A stretch of DNA of 64,000 nt from PALSA-612 sp963776735 (lineage in GTDB: Bacteria; Actinomycetota; Thermoleophilia; Gaiellales; Gaiellaceae), in contig CAVZNV010000023.1 of the NCBI GenBank assembly GCA_963776735.1, positions 131,563 to 195,562 of the forward strand, written 5' to 3'. The notes beneath the pieces are model-generated. The model was given only the letters and a program-made list of their open reading frames with translations, did no database searches and was not told where the DNA came from. A program made the position numbers and the translations under genes. Positions 8,573 through 16,621 of this stretch are shown one piece after another. How positions within the stretch are numbered: position 1 is the stretch's first letter; the number at the start of each line of letters is the position of its first letter.

Positions 8573-8908
8573 ATCGAACCTGAACCGTTTTCGATCACGA
8601 GGAGCACCCACGGGACGACGGAGGTCGTCACGCTCCAGGGAGAGCTCGACATGGCCCACGCCACGGAGGTCACCGGGCTGCTGGACGACCTCGCCGCGAG
8701 CGGTCAGCCGATCGTCGTCGACTTGACCGAGCTCGAGTTCATCGACTCGAGCGGCATCCACGCGCTCGTCCGGCCTCGCTCGGACTCGGCCCGCATCGAG
8801 CTCGTGTGTCCTCCCGGGAACGTGCGGCGCGTGCTCGAGGTGACGAAGCTGGAGCGCGTGCTTCAGGTTCACGACACGCTCGACGCGGCGCTCGCGGCAG
8901 CCGGATGA
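8573..8908 (+). CDS. STAS-domain anti-sigma factor antagonist (3), start codon problematic
   Basis: The STAS core is clear: EVVTLQGELDMAHATEVTGL, VVDLTELEFIDSSGIHALV with a DSS phosphorylation site, then VRRVLEVTKLERVLQV. The first beta strands (SITRSTHGTTEVVTLQGELD) lie upstream of ATG 8651. No ATG, GTG or TTG occurs in frame between the TAG at 8531 and 8651. A GGAGG at 8562-8566 is correctly spaced for an ATC at 8573. Either an unusual initiator is used, one base is wrong, or a truncated protein starts at 8651. The stop overlaps the next gene (ATGA). Confidence 0.65.
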   Translation: MEPEPFSITRSTHGTTEVVTLQGELDMAHATEVTGLLDDLAASGQPIVVDLTELEFIDSSGIHALVRPRSDSARIELVCPPGNVRRVLEVTKLERVLQVHDTLDAALAAAG

Positions 8909-9864
8909 CGGACGCGCCCAAACTCAAGACCGGCGTCCTCCTCTGGAACCAGAACACCGACTGGCCGGCGCTGCGCGACGCGGGCATGCTCGTGGACGAG
9001 CTCGGCTTCGACTCGCTCTGGACGTGGGACCACCTCTACCCCATCGTCGGCGACCCCAACGGGCCGATGTTCGAGGGCTACATGACGCTCGCGGCGTGGG
9101 CAGCGCTGACGAAGCGCGTCACGCTCGGGCTCATGGTCGGTGCGAACACGTTCCGAAACCCGGCGCTCGTCGCGAAGATGGTCACGACGCTCGACCACAT
9201 CTCGGACGGGCGCGCCTATCTCGGCATCGGCGGCGCCTGGTTCGAGACCGAGCACACCGCGTTCGGGATCGAGTTCGGCTCCAGCCCGGGCGAGCGGCTG
9301 CGCTGGTTCGACGAGGCCGTCGAGCTGATCCGCGGGATGCTCCACGACGAGACGACGAGCGCCCGCGGCACGTACTACCACGCAGAGGACGTGCGCAACG
9401 TCCCGCCGCCGGTGCAGAAGCACCTGCCGATCCTGATCGGCGGCTCCGGCGAGCGGAAGACGCTGCACACGGTCGCGAAGTACGCCGACGCCTGGAACAC
9501 GGGCGGAGGCGTCGAGCGGGTGCAGCAGAAGGACCAGGTGCTGCGCCGCTGGTGCGAGGAGGTCGGTCGCGACCAGTCCGAGATCGAACGGACGCTGCAA
9601 GGCGGCTCGCCCGTGATCCGGGAGACGGTCGAGGAGGCGGAGAAAGCGGGTCAGACGATCGCCGACCACAACGGCTGGGATCAGCACCGAGGGCCGTTCG
9701 GAACGTCCGAGTCGATCGCCGAGAGCCTCGTCGACCAGATCGCGCTCGGGTTCCACCACGTCTACTTCGACGTGTGCGCGCCCTACGACCGCGAGACGCT
9801 CGAGCGCCTGATCGGCGAGGTCAAGCCGCTGCTCGAGCGCTCGATCGCGCCGCCGACGGCCTGA
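8905..9864 (+). CDS. F420-dependent LLM-class oxidoreductase
   Basis: A 319-residue luciferase-like monooxygenase fold protein. Visible family landmarks are ELGFDSLWTWDHL near the N-terminus, TLGLMVGANTFRNPALVAKM, DHISDGRAYLGIGGAWFE and PILIGGSGERKTL. These match the F420-dependent TIGR03560-type group; cofactor assignment is by family. ATG 8905 overlaps the STAS stop by 4 bases, linking it to that gene. The substrate is unknown. Its 3' end overlaps the convergent methyltransferase gene by 44 bases. Confidence 0.85.
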   Translation: MTDAPKLKTGVLLWNQNTDWPALRDAGMLVDELGFDSLWTWDHLYPIVGDPNGPMFEGYMTLAAWAALTKRVTLGLMVGANTFRNPALVAKMVTTLDHISDGRAYLGIGGAWFETEHTAFGIEFGSSPGERLRWFDEAVELIRGMLHDETTSARGTYYHAEDVRNVPPPVQKHLPILIGGSGERKTLHTVAKYADAWNTGGGVERVQQKDQVLRRWCEEVGRDQSEIERTLQGGSPVIRETVEEAEKAGQTIADHNGWDQHRGPFGTSESIAESLVDQIALGFHHVYFDVCAPYDRETLERLIGEVKPLLERSIAPPTA

Positions 9865-10507
9865 GCTCTCCGGGCTTCCGAGCCCGGAAGGCGATGTCGT
9901 TCGCGAACAGCGGTCCGTTCAACCTGACGAGCCTGCCCGCGATGCAGCGGATCTCGACGTCGTCGAAGGAATCGAGCAGCCGTGCCACACCGGCCGGGTC
10001 GAACAGGTGCAGGAGAGTCGGGTCGCTCTCCGGCGGACGGCCGAGCAGGAAGCGGAGCCGCGACTTGAGGCGAAAGCAGTTCGGCACCGAGCCGACGAGG
10101 AGACCGCCTGGCCGCAGCACACGCATCGCTTCCGCAAGGGCCCGCTCGGGCAGGCGAAGATGCTCGAGCACCTCGGCGGCCACGACGACGTCGAACGACT
10201 CGTCCGGAAACGGCAGCGTCTCGTCGGCGTCGGCCCATGCGGTCTCGAGGCCGCGCTCCTGCGCCCGGGCGAGAGCGGCCCGGTCGACGTCGACGCCGAT
10301 GACGTGATTCCCGTCCAGGTACGTCTCGGACAGGGCCCCGTCACGGCAGCCGAGGTCGAGGATCTGGAGGCCGGAGCCCTCGATCCAGGCGCGGAAGAGC
10401 GGGATCCGGTCGGGCGCACAGAAGACGAAGCCGTCCTCGCGGTTCGACTCGTGGTGCCGCCGATAGGCGCGCTCGAGCGCCTCTTGACCAGCCTGGTTTC
10501 CCCCCAA
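9821..10507 (-). CDS. Class I SAM-dependent methyltransferase
   Basis: A 228-residue Methyltransf_11/25-type protein: motif I ILDLGCRDGALSE, acidic GVDVDRAAL, motif post-I DESFDVVVAAEVLEHL and RVLRPGGLLVGSVPN. The VAAEVLEHL element resembles UbiG/BioC-type O-methyltransferases, but the substrate cannot be read from the sequence. The TTG start at 10507 has no Shine-Dalgarno; a TAGACT box 9 bases upstream suggests a leaderless message. Confidence 0.8.
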   Translation of the reverse strand: MGGNQAGQEALERAYRRHHESNREDGFVFCAPDRIPLFRAWIEGSGLQILDLGCRDGALSETYLDGNHVIGVDVDRAALARAQERGLETAWADADETLPFPDESFDVVVAAEVLEHLRLPERALAEAMRVLRPGGLLVGSVPNCFRLKSRLRFLLGRPPESDPTLLHLFDPAGVARLLDSFDDVEIRCIAGRLVRLNGPLFANDIAFRARKPGELRPSAARSSARAAA

Positions 10508-10516
10508 GGCCCACCG

Positions 10517-10522
10517 AGTCTA
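10517..10522 (-). promoter_or_regulatory. Candidate -10 box TAGACT
   Basis: TAGACT on the minus strand, 9 bases before the TTG start at 10507. The same hexamer precedes ndk, mreB, the LysE gene and tRNA-Ala in this window. Confidence 0.45.
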
Positions 10523-10563
10523 GGAATCCGTGTCTGAGCTGCGGGTAAAAGTCTTGAGAACTC

Positions 10564-11340
10564 TCAGGACGCCGTCTGGCCGCCGTCGACGACCAGCGTC
10601 GTCCCGGTGACGTAGTCGGAGGCGGCCGACGCGAGGAAGACGATCGCTCCCTTGAGGTCGTCCGGGCCGCCGTAGCGGCCGAGCGGGATCCGCGCCTTCA
10701 GGCGGTCGCCGCCGGCGTCGAGCGTGCTGCCGGACAGCTCGGTCGGGAACCAGCCGGGCGCGATCGCGTTCACGTTGATGCGGTGCCGCGCCCACTTGAC
10801 GGCGAGGTCGATCGTGAGCGCCACGAGCCCGCCTTTGCTGGCGTTGTAGGGAATCGCGTCCATCGCCGCCTGCGGCGCGCCGCGGAACGCGGCCACCGAG
10901 GCGATGTTCACGATCTTGCCGCCGTCGCCCTGCTCGATCAGCACGCGGCCGACGCTCTGCGCAAAAAGGAAGGCGCCGGTCAGGTTGACGTCGATCACCT
11001 TCTGCCAGCCGGCGAGCGGCACGTCCTCCGGCGGCGCGCCCCAGGAGGTGCCGGCGTTGTTGACGAGGATGTCGACCCGGCCGAGCTCGTCGACGGTTCG
11101 ACCGACGACGGCCTCGACCGCCTTCGGGTCGCGGAGGTCGCAGCCGAGCCCGAGCGCGCGTACGCCGAGCGCCCGGAGCTCCTCGGCCGCCTGCTCACAG
11201 CGGTCGGCTTTCCTTGCGCAGAGGACGAGTCCGGCGCCGGACTCGCCGAGCGCCTCCGCCATCTGCCGTCCGAGCCCGCTGCCGCCGCCGGTGACGATCG
11301 CGACCTTGCCGTGGAGGTCGAAGAGCTCCTGGACGCGCAT
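10564..11340 (-). CDS. Short-chain dehydrogenase/reductase (SDR)
   Basis: A 258-residue classical SDR. The NAD(P)-binding TGGGSGLG motif is at residues 17-24, NNAG at 94-97, the catalytic Ser in NIAS at 148 and the YNASK pair Tyr165/Lys169. The C-terminus has the usual TGTTLVVDGG. Proteins with this RVQELFDLHGKVAIVTGG opening include gluconate 5-dehydrogenase-like and 3-oxoacyl-reductase-like enzymes; the substrate is unknown. Start ATG 11340 overlaps the CoA-transferase stop by 4 bases (ATGA), so they are co-transcribed. Confidence 0.9.
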   Translation of the reverse strand: MRVQELFDLHGKVAIVTGGGSGLGRQMAEALGESGAGLVLCARKADRCEQAAEELRALGVRALGLGCDLRDPKAVEAVVGRTVDELGRVDILVNNAGTSWGAPPEDVPLAGWQKVIDVNLTGAFLFAQSVGRVLIEQGDGGKIVNIASVAAFRGAPQAAMDAIPYNASKGGLVALTIDLAVKWARHRINVNAIAPGWFPTELSGSTLDAGGDRLKARIPLGRYGGPDDLKGAIVFLASAASDYVTGTTLVVDGGQTAS

Positions 11341-12161
11341 CAGCTCGCCACCGCCGCGATCGGCAGGTCCCGCTCGGCCGCCCACGTCTCCCACTCTGCC
11401 GGCGTCCGGGCGGCGAACGAATCCTGCTCCGGCGCCCCGCCGAGCTCCGCTTCGAGACGTTCGCGGAAGCGCGGCTCGAGCGCGGCGACCGCGATCCAGC
11501 CGCCGTCCGCGCCGTAGAGGCCGTAGAACGGCGACCCGCCGCCGAGCGGGCCTCCCGGCGTCGTCAGGCCCTGCTCGTGCGGGAGCGCGAAGAAGGCGGC
11601 GGCGGCGGCGAGCGCGACCTCGGCGTATCGCTGCGTTCCGCCGCGTTCGCGTGCCAGGAGGAGCGCGACCACGGCCGTCGCTGCGCGCTCCGCCCCTCCG
11701 AGGTCAGCAACCAGCGCCTGCGGCAGCCGGGGAGGCGAGACGAGACCGTGCTCGGCGACGTACGTGAGGTCGTGGCCCGGGCGATCCTCGTCCGGCGCCG
11801 GGTACCCGACGACGGCGACGTGGACGAGTTCCGGGTGACGCGCCTCCAGCTCGGCGCGGCCGAGGCCGAGCCGGGCGAGCGCCGACGGCCGGCTCGACGT
11901 GAGCAACGCGTCCGCGCCGGCGAGCAGCTCTTCGAGGCGCGAACGTCCGGCGTCGTCCTTGAGGTCGAGCCGGCGCACGTCCTGCCCGGCCGCGAGCCGA
12001 GCGTAGAGCTCCGGACTCGCCGCCTCGAGCGGATCGCCGCCGGGCGGCTCGACCTTGGTGAGGGAGGCGCCGAGCTCGACAAGCCGCGCCGCTGCAGCCG
12101 GCCCGGGCAGGTTGACGGCGATCGAGACGACGCGAATCCCGGCAAGAAGACCGTCGGCCAC
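11340..12161 (-). CDS. CoA-transferase, family III (CaiB/BaiF), short
   Basis: Family III CoA-transferase of 273 residues, well below the usual 370-400. Landmarks are IRVVSIAVNLPGPAAAARL, LGASLTKVEPPGGDP, the central GHDLTYVAEHGLV and a C-terminal region with LGGGSPFYGLY. The family moves CoA between carboxylic acids; the substrate is unknown. GTG 12161 is the start that matches the family N-terminus. The frame is open further upstream but reads into the antisense of the divergent regulator gene. It is translationally coupled to the SDR gene. A 54-base internal segment recurs at 15681. Confidence 0.8.
   Translation of the reverse strand: MADGLLAGIRVVSIAVNLPGPAAAARLVELGASLTKVEPPGGDPLEAASPELYARLAAGQDVRRLDLKDDAGRSRLEELLAGADALLTSSRPSALARLGLGRAELEARHPELVHVAVVGYPAPDEDRPGHDLTYVAEHGLVSPPRLPQALVADLGGAERAATAVVALLLARERGGTQRYAEVALAAAAAFFALPHEQGLTTPGGPLGGGSPFYGLYGADGGWIAVAALEPRFRERLEAELGGAPEQDSFAARTPAEWETWAAERDLPIAAVAS
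11739..11792. repeat. Direct repeat copy 1 (inside CoA-transferase gene)
   Basis: This 54-base segment matches 15681-15734 at 48 of 54 positions, without gaps, in the same orientation. It encodes the GHDLTYVAEHGLV region of the CoA-transferase on the minus strand. Confidence 0.8.
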
Positions 12162-12194
12162 GGGCAGATCATCCCACGTTCGAACCCTCGCCTC

Positions 12195-12200
12195 TACGAT
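12195..12200 (+). promoter_or_regulatory. Candidate -10 box TACGAT for the LuxR-type gene
   Basis: TACGAT lies 6 bases before ATG 12207, with no Shine-Dalgarno between, as expected for a leaderless transcript. The identical TCTACGATCGGC context precedes the deaminase at 63664. Confidence 0.45.
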
Positions 12201-12206
12201 CGGCCG

Positions 12207-14804
12207 ATGGAGCTGTTGCTGGAGCGCACCGACGAGCTCGAGCTGCTGGGCTCCGCCTGGGAGGAGGCTGCGACGGGCCGCGGTTCGGTGCTGCTCCTCG
12301 TCGGCGACGCGGGAGGCGGCAAGAGCTCGCTGGTCAGGGCGCTGCGCGAGCGCGTGGGCGATCGTGCGGAGTTCCTGGTCGGCGGATGCGAGCCGCTGTC
12401 GGTGCCGGTGCCGCTGGGTCCGGTGCGCGAGCTCGCAGCCGCCGTCGGCCAGCCGGATCTGCCGGAGCTGGCGGGGGACGATCGGTTCGCGCTCGCCGGA
12501 TCGCTCATCGACGCCGTCCGTGCTCGCGGCCCTGCTGTCGTCGTCGTCGAAGACCTGCACTGGGCCGATCCGGCGACACTGGATGTCATCCGCCTGCTGG
12601 TCAGACGGGTCGAAGAAGCCCAGGTCGTTGCCGTCTTTACCTACCGCGAGGAGGAGCTCGGCGCGAACCCGCCGCTCGCCATGCTGGTCGGCGACCTCGC
12701 GACGAACCCCGCCGTTCGACGGGTGGGGTTACGGCCGCTCTCGGAGGCCGCGATCGGCGAGCTGGCCGAACCCGCGGGCCTCGATCCCGGTCAGCTCGCG
12801 GCCCTCACGAGCGGGAATCCGTTCCTGGTTGTCGAGGCGGTCGCCTCCGGAGGTGTGATGCCGGCGTCGGTGCGGGAAGCGACGATGGCGCGTGTCGCCC
12901 GCCTCGGCCCGGACGCGCGGGGGATCGTCGAGGTGGCGGCCGTCATCGGACAGCGGATCTCCCCGCAATTGCTGTCGGCAGTGGTCGCAGACAGTGTCGA
13001 GGCAACCGAAGAGGCGATCGCCCGCGGCGTACTGGTCAGCGACGGCGAGACCCTCGGCTTCCGGCACGAGCTCATGCGACAGGCGATCGAAGAGTCGATC
13101 TCGCCGCTGCGTCGCGCCGAATTGCACGGCCGTGTCCTGGCGGCCCTGGCCGTCTCGGCCGGAGTCGATCAGGCACGGCTGGCAGATCACGCGGAGCGCG
13201 CCGGGCTCGCGGAGGCAGCGAGCCGGTACGCGGAGCTGGCGGCGACGGAGGCAGAGCGGGTAGGGGCACTCCGGGAGGCCAGCCTGCAGCTCGCCCGTGC
13301 GCTCCGAAACGACACGGGCGCCGCTGCAGCGCCTCGCTTCGAGCTGCTGCTCCGCTACGTCCGCGCGACGAATTTCGCCGGCGACCTCGACGAGGCGCGC
13401 CGCGCGGGCGAGGAAGCCGTCGAGCTGGCAGGGACCGAGCTGGGATCCGTGGAGCGGGGTCGAGCGCTGACCGTTCTCGCCTGGGCGCTGTGGTCGCTCG
13501 ACCGCGTGGTGGAGGCGAAGCGGGCGGCAGAAGAAGCCGTCGAGGTGCTCTCCGCCACCGACGACGCCGGAGAGCTGGCACGCGCCTGGGCTGCCGACCT
13601 GCGGATCGATGCGGTTTCGTTCGACGGCACCGCGGCCGTCGCCTCGGCTCCCCAGGCGATGGGCCTCGCGGCGCGGGCCGGCCTCGAGGACGTTCGCATC
13701 GACATGGCGATCAGCCTGGGTCTGGCCTGCGGCCATCGCGGCGAGACCGAGGCGCAGCAAGGGCTTGCCGACGCGTTGGCGGCCGCGAAAGAGGCGGGCC
13801 TTCCGTTCCAGACGGTCCGCGCGTACGTGAACGCGATCGACGTCGCCGTCGAGTTCCGCGACCACACCAGGGTCGACGCGCTCGCCGGCGAAGCGCTCGA
13901 CCGACTCGACGCCTTTCAGACCTCGATTCCGCGCGAGAACGTCCTGATCTCGGTCGCGCGCAGCCTCGTCGACCGCGGCCGGTACGACGACGCGATCGAG
14001 CAAGCGGCGCTCGGACGACGGAGTCGGCACGGCGGCGTACCGATCTCGCTTGCGCTCGAGGGGCTCGTCCGCGCGCGCCGAGGAGAGCGGGGTGCAGACA
14101 GCCTGCTACGCCGGGCCTGGGAGGAGATCGCCGACCTGCCTGCTGGCTGGCGGCATGCGCAGATCCGCTCCGCGCTGGCCGAGGCCGCATGGCTACGCGG
14201 CGACCTCGACGCCGCCCTCGCCGAGACACGGGCCGGGCTCGCCGCCGACCACGCAGTTGAGCTCGCGCGCGCCGGCGGCGAACTCGCCCTCTGGGCGCTT
14301 CGCTGCGGCCAGCCGGCCGAGCCGCCCGAGAAGGCCGCGCCGGCGGTGCTCTTCGAGCTGGACGGTGACTGGCAGGAGGCCAGGCGCGAGTGGCACCGGC
14401 TCGAGGCGCCGTACGAGCACGCCCTCGCAGCGCTGCCCGGTAGCGATGGGGACGCACGCGAGGCCATGGCCGCCCTGCATCGGCTCGGCGCCGTCGCCGC
14501 AGCGCGGGCCTTCTCACGCGAACGCGCGCGGCGAGGCGAGCGCCCGCCGCGCGGCCCCCGCCGCAGCACGCTGGCGAACAAGGCCGGGCTGACGCGGCGC
14601 GAGCAAGAGGTGCTCGCTCACCTCGCACAGGGAGAGACGAACCCTGCCATCGGGCGGGCGCTTCACCTCTCCGAGCGCACCGTCGCGCACCACGTCTCCT
14701 CGATCCTCGCCAAGCTCGGCGCCTCAACCCGGATGGCCGCGGTGGACGCTGCTCGACGCGGCGGGCTGCTCGCGCAAGATGGGACGGTGTCCGGGCAAAC
14801 ATAG
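12207..14804 (+). CDS. Large ATP-binding LuxR-family regulator (LAL type)
   Basis: An 865-residue protein. The N-terminal AAA/STAND ATPase has Walker A GDAGGGKS at residues 33-40 and Walker B VVVVEDLHWADP near 115. The middle is a helical, TPR-like array rich in Ala, Glu and Arg. The C-terminal LuxR helix-turn-helix (about 800-855) reads LTRREQEVLAHLAQGETNPA and SERTVAHHVSSILAKLGA. Such MalT/LAL regulators sense a ligand through the central repeats and activate nearby genes, so the methyltransferase 71 bases downstream is the obvious target. Start ATG 12207, probably leaderless. Confidence 0.9.
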   Translation: MELLLERTDELELLGSAWEEAATGRGSVLLLVGDAGGGKSSLVRALRERVGDRAEFLVGGCEPLSVPVPLGPVRELAAAVGQPDLPELAGDDRFALAGSLIDAVRARGPAVVVVEDLHWADPATLDVIRLLVRRVEEAQVVAVFTYREEELGANPPLAMLVGDLATNPAVRRVGLRPLSEAAIGELAEPAGLDPGQLAALTSGNPFLVVEAVASGGVMPASVREATMARVARLGPDARGIVEVAAVIGQRISPQLLSAVVADSVEATEEAIARGVLVSDGETLGFRHELMRQAIEESISPLRRAELHGRVLAALAVSAGVDQARLADHAERAGLAEAASRYAELAATEAERVGALREASLQLARALRNDTGAAAAPRFELLLRYVRATNFAGDLDEARRAGEEAVELAGTELGSVERGRALTVLAWALWSLDRVVEAKRAAEEAVEVLSATDDAGELARAWAADLRIDAVSFDGTAAVASAPQAMGLAARAGLEDVRIDMAISLGLACGHRGETEAQQGLADALAAAKEAGLPFQTVRAYVNAIDVAVEFRDHTRVDALAGEALDRLDAFQTSIPRENVLISVARSLVDRGRYDDAIEQAALGRRSRHGGVPISLALEGLVRARRGERGADSLLRRAWEEIADLPAGWRHAQIRSALAEAAWLRGDLDAALAETRAGLAADHAVELARAGGELALWALRCGQPAEPPEKAAPAVLFELDGDWQEARREWHRLEAPYEHALAALPGSDGDAREAMAALHRLGAVAAARAFSRERARRGERPPRGPRRSTLANKAGLTRREQEVLAHLAQGETNPAIGRALHLSERTVAHHVSSILAKLGASTRMAAVDAARRGGLLAQDGTVSGQT

Positions 14805-14875
14805 GCCGGTCTGCCGATGCGGCGGCGAACCGCCGCTTCTAGCCTCCTCGCAGTCCATCGAGCAAGGAGGCAATC

Positions 14876-15709
14876 ATGGCCACACAGACACAACAGGGCA
14901 CCTCGACGATTCAGGGGCCGCTCTGGAGCGAACGCGCCGACGACTGGGCGCGAATCCAGGAGCCCTTGATGCGGCCGGCGTTCGAGGCCGGCCTGGGCGC
15001 ACTCACGATCACCCGCGAGACTCGTCTGCTCGACGTCGGGTGCGGATCGGGGCTCGCCCTGCGCCTCGCCGCCGACCGTGGTGCCGCCGTCAGCGGCCTC
15101 GACGCGAGCACGGCCCTGCTCGAGCACGCACACCGCCGAGTCCCGGCGGCGCCGCTCGTCCAGGGCGAACTCGAGGAGCTTCCGTTCGCAGACGGCAGCT
15201 TCGAGATCGTCACCGGCTTCAACTCCTTCCAGTACGCAGCCCGGCCGGCGGCAGCGCTGGCGGAGGCGGTCCGGGTGCTCGCTCCGGGCGGGTGCGTCCT
15301 CTACCTGAACTGGGCTCCGCCCGAGCAGTGCGAGGCCGGCGCGTACCTCGCTGCCATCGGAGCGCTGCTCCCGCCACCGCCTCCCGGCGCGCCCGGTCCG
15401 TTCGCCCTCTCCGACCACGACGCGATCGTTCGCGTGTTCGGCGAGGCCGGCCTCGACGTCAACTCGACCGCCGACGTCACCGTCGTCTGGAGCTATCCCG
15501 ACGAAGCGACCGCCCTTGCGGGGCTGATGGCGGCCGGCCCGATCGTCGGTGCGATCAACCACGCCGGCGAAGAGGCCGTCATCGAGGCCACGACGGGCTT
15601 CCTGCAGCCGTTCCGCACCGAGGACGGCGGCTACAGGATCACCAACCACTTCCGCTATGCGACCGGCGAGCCGCGCCAGGGACGAGGCCGTGCTCGGCGA
15701 CATACGTGA
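14876..15709 (+). CDS. SAM-dependent methyltransferase, C-terminus altered by a junction
   Basis: A 277-residue class I methyltransferase: motif I LLDVGCGSGLALRLA at about 51-65, GLDASTALLEHA, then LPFADGSFEIVTGFNSFQ and VRVLAPGGCVLYLNW. A strong AAGGAGG sits 6-7 bases before ATG 14876. It probably forms a pair with the LuxR-type regulator upstream. The last residues (GEPRQGRGRARRHT) are oddly basic, and the stop lies inside the 54-base copy of CoA-transferase sequence at 15681, so the native C-terminus seems to have been replaced at a recombination junction. The substrate is unknown. Confidence 0.82.
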   Translation: MATQTQQGTSTIQGPLWSERADDWARIQEPLMRPAFEAGLGALTITRETRLLDVGCGSGLALRLAADRGAAVSGLDASTALLEHAHRRVPAAPLVQGELEELPFADGSFEIVTGFNSFQYAARPAAALAEAVRVLAPGGCVLYLNWAPPEQCEAGAYLAAIGALLPPPPPGAPGPFALSDHDAIVRVFGEAGLDVNSTADVTVVWSYPDEATALAGLMAAGPIVGAINHAGEEAVIEATTGFLQPFRTEDGGYRITNHFRYATGEPRQGRGRARRHT

Positions 15710-15749
15710 GGTCGTGGCCCGATCGCTCCTGGTCGGGCCACGGCGCCGA
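15681..15749 (-). pseudogene. Remnant of a CaiB/BaiF CoA-transferase gene
   Basis: Read on the minus strand, this piece encodes PDQERSGHDLTYVAEHGLV, nearly identical to the matching part of the CoA-transferase at 11340-12161 (PDEDRPGHDLTYVAEHGLV). An in-frame TGA lies just upstream (15750-15752) and nothing recognisable continues downstream, so it is a fragment. Bases 15681-15734 match 11739-11792 at 48 of 54 positions in direct orientation. It overlaps the 3' end of the methyltransferase gene on the other strand. Confidence 0.75.
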
Positions 15750-15770
15750 TCATGTCCGATTCCCGCTCGC

Positions 15771-16427
15771 TCAGGTGGGGAGCACGAAGAAGGCGACGAC
15801 GGAGTACTGGACTGCGACGGCCGCGACGACGAGCGCATGGAAGACCTCGTGGTAGCCGAAGACAGCCGGGAACGGGTCGGGCCTGCGTCGTGCATAGACG
15901 ATCCCGCCGAGCGTGTAGCACACCCCGCTCGCAAGCACGAGCGTCGACGCGAGTATCCCCGTCCGGGTCAACAGCTGGGGGAAGACGACGACACCCACCC
16001 AGCCGAGTGCACATCCGATCAGCACCGGCAGCCACCGCGGCGGCCGCGCCCACAACAACCGGGTCAGGATCGCTGCTCCCGCTCCTCCCCACACGATCGC
16101 GAGCACCGTGATCCGCCAATCGCCCGACAGCACGAGCAGGCCGAAGGGCGTGTACGAGCCGGCGATCATCGCGTAGATGCCGGCGTGGTCGACTCGCCGC
16201 AGCCAGCGACGCCACGGCGGCGACCACGCCACCCGGTGATACAGCGCGCTCGCGCCGAACATGCAGACGACGCCACCGGCGAACACGGCCGCGGCCACCT
16301 TCGCAGTCGACGTGTCCGCGAACAGGCCGACGACGACACCCAGCGGGATCGCCAGGTAGAACGCCCACTCGTGCAGGACTCCCCGCAGCCGAGGCTTGGC
16401 CTGCTCGAGCCGTGCGAGCTCGCTCAC
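15771..16427 (-). CDS. Hemolysin III family membrane protein (PAQR-like)
   Basis: A 218-residue protein with about seven hydrophobic segments. The conserved family positions are present: SALYHR after TM2, DHAGIYAMIAGSYTPF with the conserved Asp and the SYTP motif, and HEVFHAL near the C-terminus. The Ser, Asp and His residues are the likely metal-binding set of the PAQR/HlyIII superfamily. Hemolytic activity is rarely demonstrated; homologues act in membrane lipid homeostasis. GTG start at 16427, no Shine-Dalgarno visible. Confidence 0.9.
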   Translation of the reverse strand: MSELARLEQAKPRLRGVLHEWAFYLAIPLGVVVGLFADTSTAKVAAAVFAGGVVCMFGASALYHRVAWSPPWRRWLRRVDHAGIYAMIAGSYTPFGLLVLSGDWRITVLAIVWGGAGAAILTRLLWARPPRWLPVLIGCALGWVGVVVFPQLLTRTGILASTLVLASGVCYTLGGIVYARRRPDPFPAVFGYHEVFHALVVAAVAVQYSVVAFFVLPT

Positions 16428-16530
16428 GTCTGCAATCTCGCTCTGGGTTGGGCCGGCTCGGGTCGGCGTCCTCGAACTCGACGCGGGAGCCGAGCCGGTC
16501 GAGCACCGATGGATCGCACCGTTCTCAGAA

Positions 16531-16603
16531 TGGAGCCGAGGGGGATCGAACCCCTGACCTTTTGGCTGCCAGCCAAACGCTCTCCCAGCTGAGCTACGGC
16601 CCC
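16531..16603 (-). tRNA. tRNA-Ala (anticodon GGC)
   Basis: A 73-base cloverleaf. The acceptor stem pairs GGGGCCG with CGGCTCC and includes the G3-U70 pair that identifies alanine tRNAs. The anticodon arm is TTTGG-CTGGCAG-CCAAA, giving GGC, and the T-arm carries GGTTCGATCC. The discriminator is A. The CCA end is not encoded. It lies just downstream of rsfS. Confidence 0.97.
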
Positions 16604-16612
16604 GAGCCGATC

Positions 16613-16618
16613 AGTCTA
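16613..16618 (-). promoter_or_regulatory. Candidate -10 box TAGACT of tRNA-Ala
   Basis: TAGACT on the minus strand, nine bases before the mature tRNA 5' end, within the rsfS-tRNA gap. It matches the -10 hexamer seen before ndk, lysE-like and mreB genes. Confidence 0.45.
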
Positions 16619-16621
16619 GCC

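Noticed and set aside
16428..16530. A possible gene start encoding LDRLGSRVEFEDAD between the hemolysin III gene and tRNA-Ala
   Set aside because: Only a short frame runs before it merges with a shadow frame; no homology signal or initiation site.
16531..16603. tRNA-Ala as an attachment site for a genomic island
   Set aside because: No integrase gene and no second copy of the tRNA 3' end found in the neighbouring sequence.
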